This document shows positions 63,373 to 64,000 of a stretch of 64,000 bases of DNA, piece by piece. Positions within the stretch are counted from its first letter, which is position 1; every line of letters begins with the position of its first letter. Under the pieces are notes generated by a model, which had not been told where the DNA came from, did no database searches, and was given only the letters and a program-made list of their open reading frames with translations. Origin of the DNA: Roseiarcus sp963836695 (GTDB lineage: Bacteria; Pseudomonadota; Alphaproteobacteria; Rhizobiales; Beijerinckiaceae); contig CAWIKX010000002.1 in NCBI GenBank assembly GCA_963836695.1, positions 261,734 through 325,733 on the forward strand, read 5' to 3'. The position numbers and the translations under genes are program-made.

Positions 63373-64000
63373 GTGAACTTCAAATCATCTGAACCTATCA
63401 CAACTGGCCGATCGCAAGAACCAAACCGCCGGCAATTCCTCGGCGGCTCGGATGCGCGGATCATCATGAGCCCCGACGAGTCGGCGCTGATCCGGCTCTG
63501 GAAGGAAAAGCGCGGGGAAACCGAGCCAGAGGATCTGAGCGACAACCTTATCGTCCAACTGGGCGTCGCCACCGAGCCTCTGAACCGGACTTGGTACGAG
63601 CGCAATGCTGGGCGGGCCGTAACGGACGTTCAGCGCTGGGTTCGGCACCCTGTCCATCGGTACTTGGCGGCGACCCTGGACGGGTTCGTCAACGATCTCG
63701 ACGCCGTATTCGAGGCCAAGTTCATGCTGCCTTGGTCGTTCTCGGAAGAAGCGGCTGCCGAAAAGCATATGGCTCAGCTCCAGCACAACATGTGGGTGAC
63801 CAACGCCCGGTCGGCGGCGCTTTCGATCATCACCGGCGGGGGCAAATGGGTCGAGATGACCATACCAGCCGACGCCCTCTATCAGCACTTTCTTGTCACG
63901 GCCGAGCGTCGGTTCTGGCGGTGCGTTCAGACCGGAGAGACGCCACGGCCCTATGGCGTCGAGCCGCCGCGGCCGCGGATCGAAGCGGTTCGCATTGTCG
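63373..64000 (+). CDS. YqaJ-type viral recombinase (exonuclease), 3' end outside window
   Basis: The frame from a GTG at 63373 (GGGGGA upstream) runs to the right edge with 209 codons. RQFLGGSDARIIMSPDESAL, GVATEPLNRTWYERNAGRAV, YLAATLDGFV and AVFEAKFMLPWSF fit the YqaJ/lambda exonuclease nuclease fold, with the acidic residues of LDGFV and FEAKF as metal ligands. Such proteins work with a single-strand annealing protein in phage recombination. It indicates that a prophage or integrative element extends to the right of the window. Confidence 0.88.
   Translation, partial: MNFKSSEPITTGRSQEPNRRQFLGGSDARIIMSPDESALIRLWKEKRGETEPEDLSDNLIVQLGVATEPLNRTWYERNAGRAVTDVQRWVRHPVHRYLAATLDGFVNDLDAVFEAKFMLPWSFSEEAAAEKHMAQLQHNMWVTNARSAALSIITGGGKWVEMTIPADALYQHFLVTAERRFWRCVQTGETPRPYGVEPPRPRIEAVRIV

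Overview
The window comes from a GC-rich alphaproteobacterium, most likely Hyphomicrobiales (Rhizobiales) near the Methylocystaceae/Beijerinckiaceae/Bradyrhizobium relatives. The support is a GTTC-N7-GTTC SOS box before recA, an A73-type tRNA-His, a HisZ/HisG pair, an ECF41 sigma system, PEP-CTERM proteins, phasins, a PdhS-type kinase and the palindromic CATCCTTCGAG...CTCAGGATGAG intergenic repeat. The genus cannot be fixed from sequence reading alone.

Layout. 1-2112: minus-strand cluster of type III polyketide synthase, isoprenylcysteine-type methyltransferase and DHA2 exporter, resembling phenolic-lipid loci. 2.6-4.6 kb: small membrane protein, lysine 2,3-aminomutase-like enzyme and a His/Gly/Phe-repeat secreted protein. 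5.0-9.8 kb: operon of amidinotransferase/DDAH-type hydrolase, FAD/GcvT demethylating dehydrogenase and PuuB-like oxidoreductase, which could release and capture one-carbon units from methylated nitrogen compounds. 10-14.5 kb: RND pump and adaptor. 15-19.5 kb: hemC, class I aldolase, HAD hydrolase, recA. 20.3-23.2 kb: a three-TM protein abutting an acuI/yhdH 3' fragment, a Nudix hydrolase, a ParB-fold protein and a P-loop kinase. 23.2-27 kb: flavin monooxygenase and hisZ-hisG. 27.2-37 kb: a frameshifted MscS channel, AraC-Ogt, a PPOX protein, an orphan muramidase, pncB and the lutABC operon. 37-46.8 kb: a minimal PEP-CTERM-like protein, a frameshifted L,D-transpeptidase, mntR/mntH, an ECF41-AhpD module with a consensus promoter, and a LysR regulator. 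46.8-51.2 kb: PdhS-like kinase, two phasins, tRNA-His.

From about 51.2 kb the density of recognisable genes falls and the region becomes accessory: a low-GC patch with a methyltransferase, a decayed IS1595-type element that truncates a second copy of an unknown gene, XRE regulators, a coupled two-gene cassette of unknown function, a BrnT/HTH toxin-antitoxin pair and, at the right edge, a tandemly duplicated and partly decayed xre/yqaJ cassette. This looks like the edge of an integrated element.

Three otherwise conserved genes (amidinotransferase, MscS channel, L,D-transpeptidase) each show one single-base frame break, and the IS transposase shows two. Either the assembly carries indel errors or several genes are decaying; raw reads would decide. 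The best candidates for something undescribed are the coupled pair at 60017-61254, the TAAACGCTAG repeat arrays at 21.1 and 52.9 kb, and the methylated-guanidine operon at 5.0-9.8 kb.
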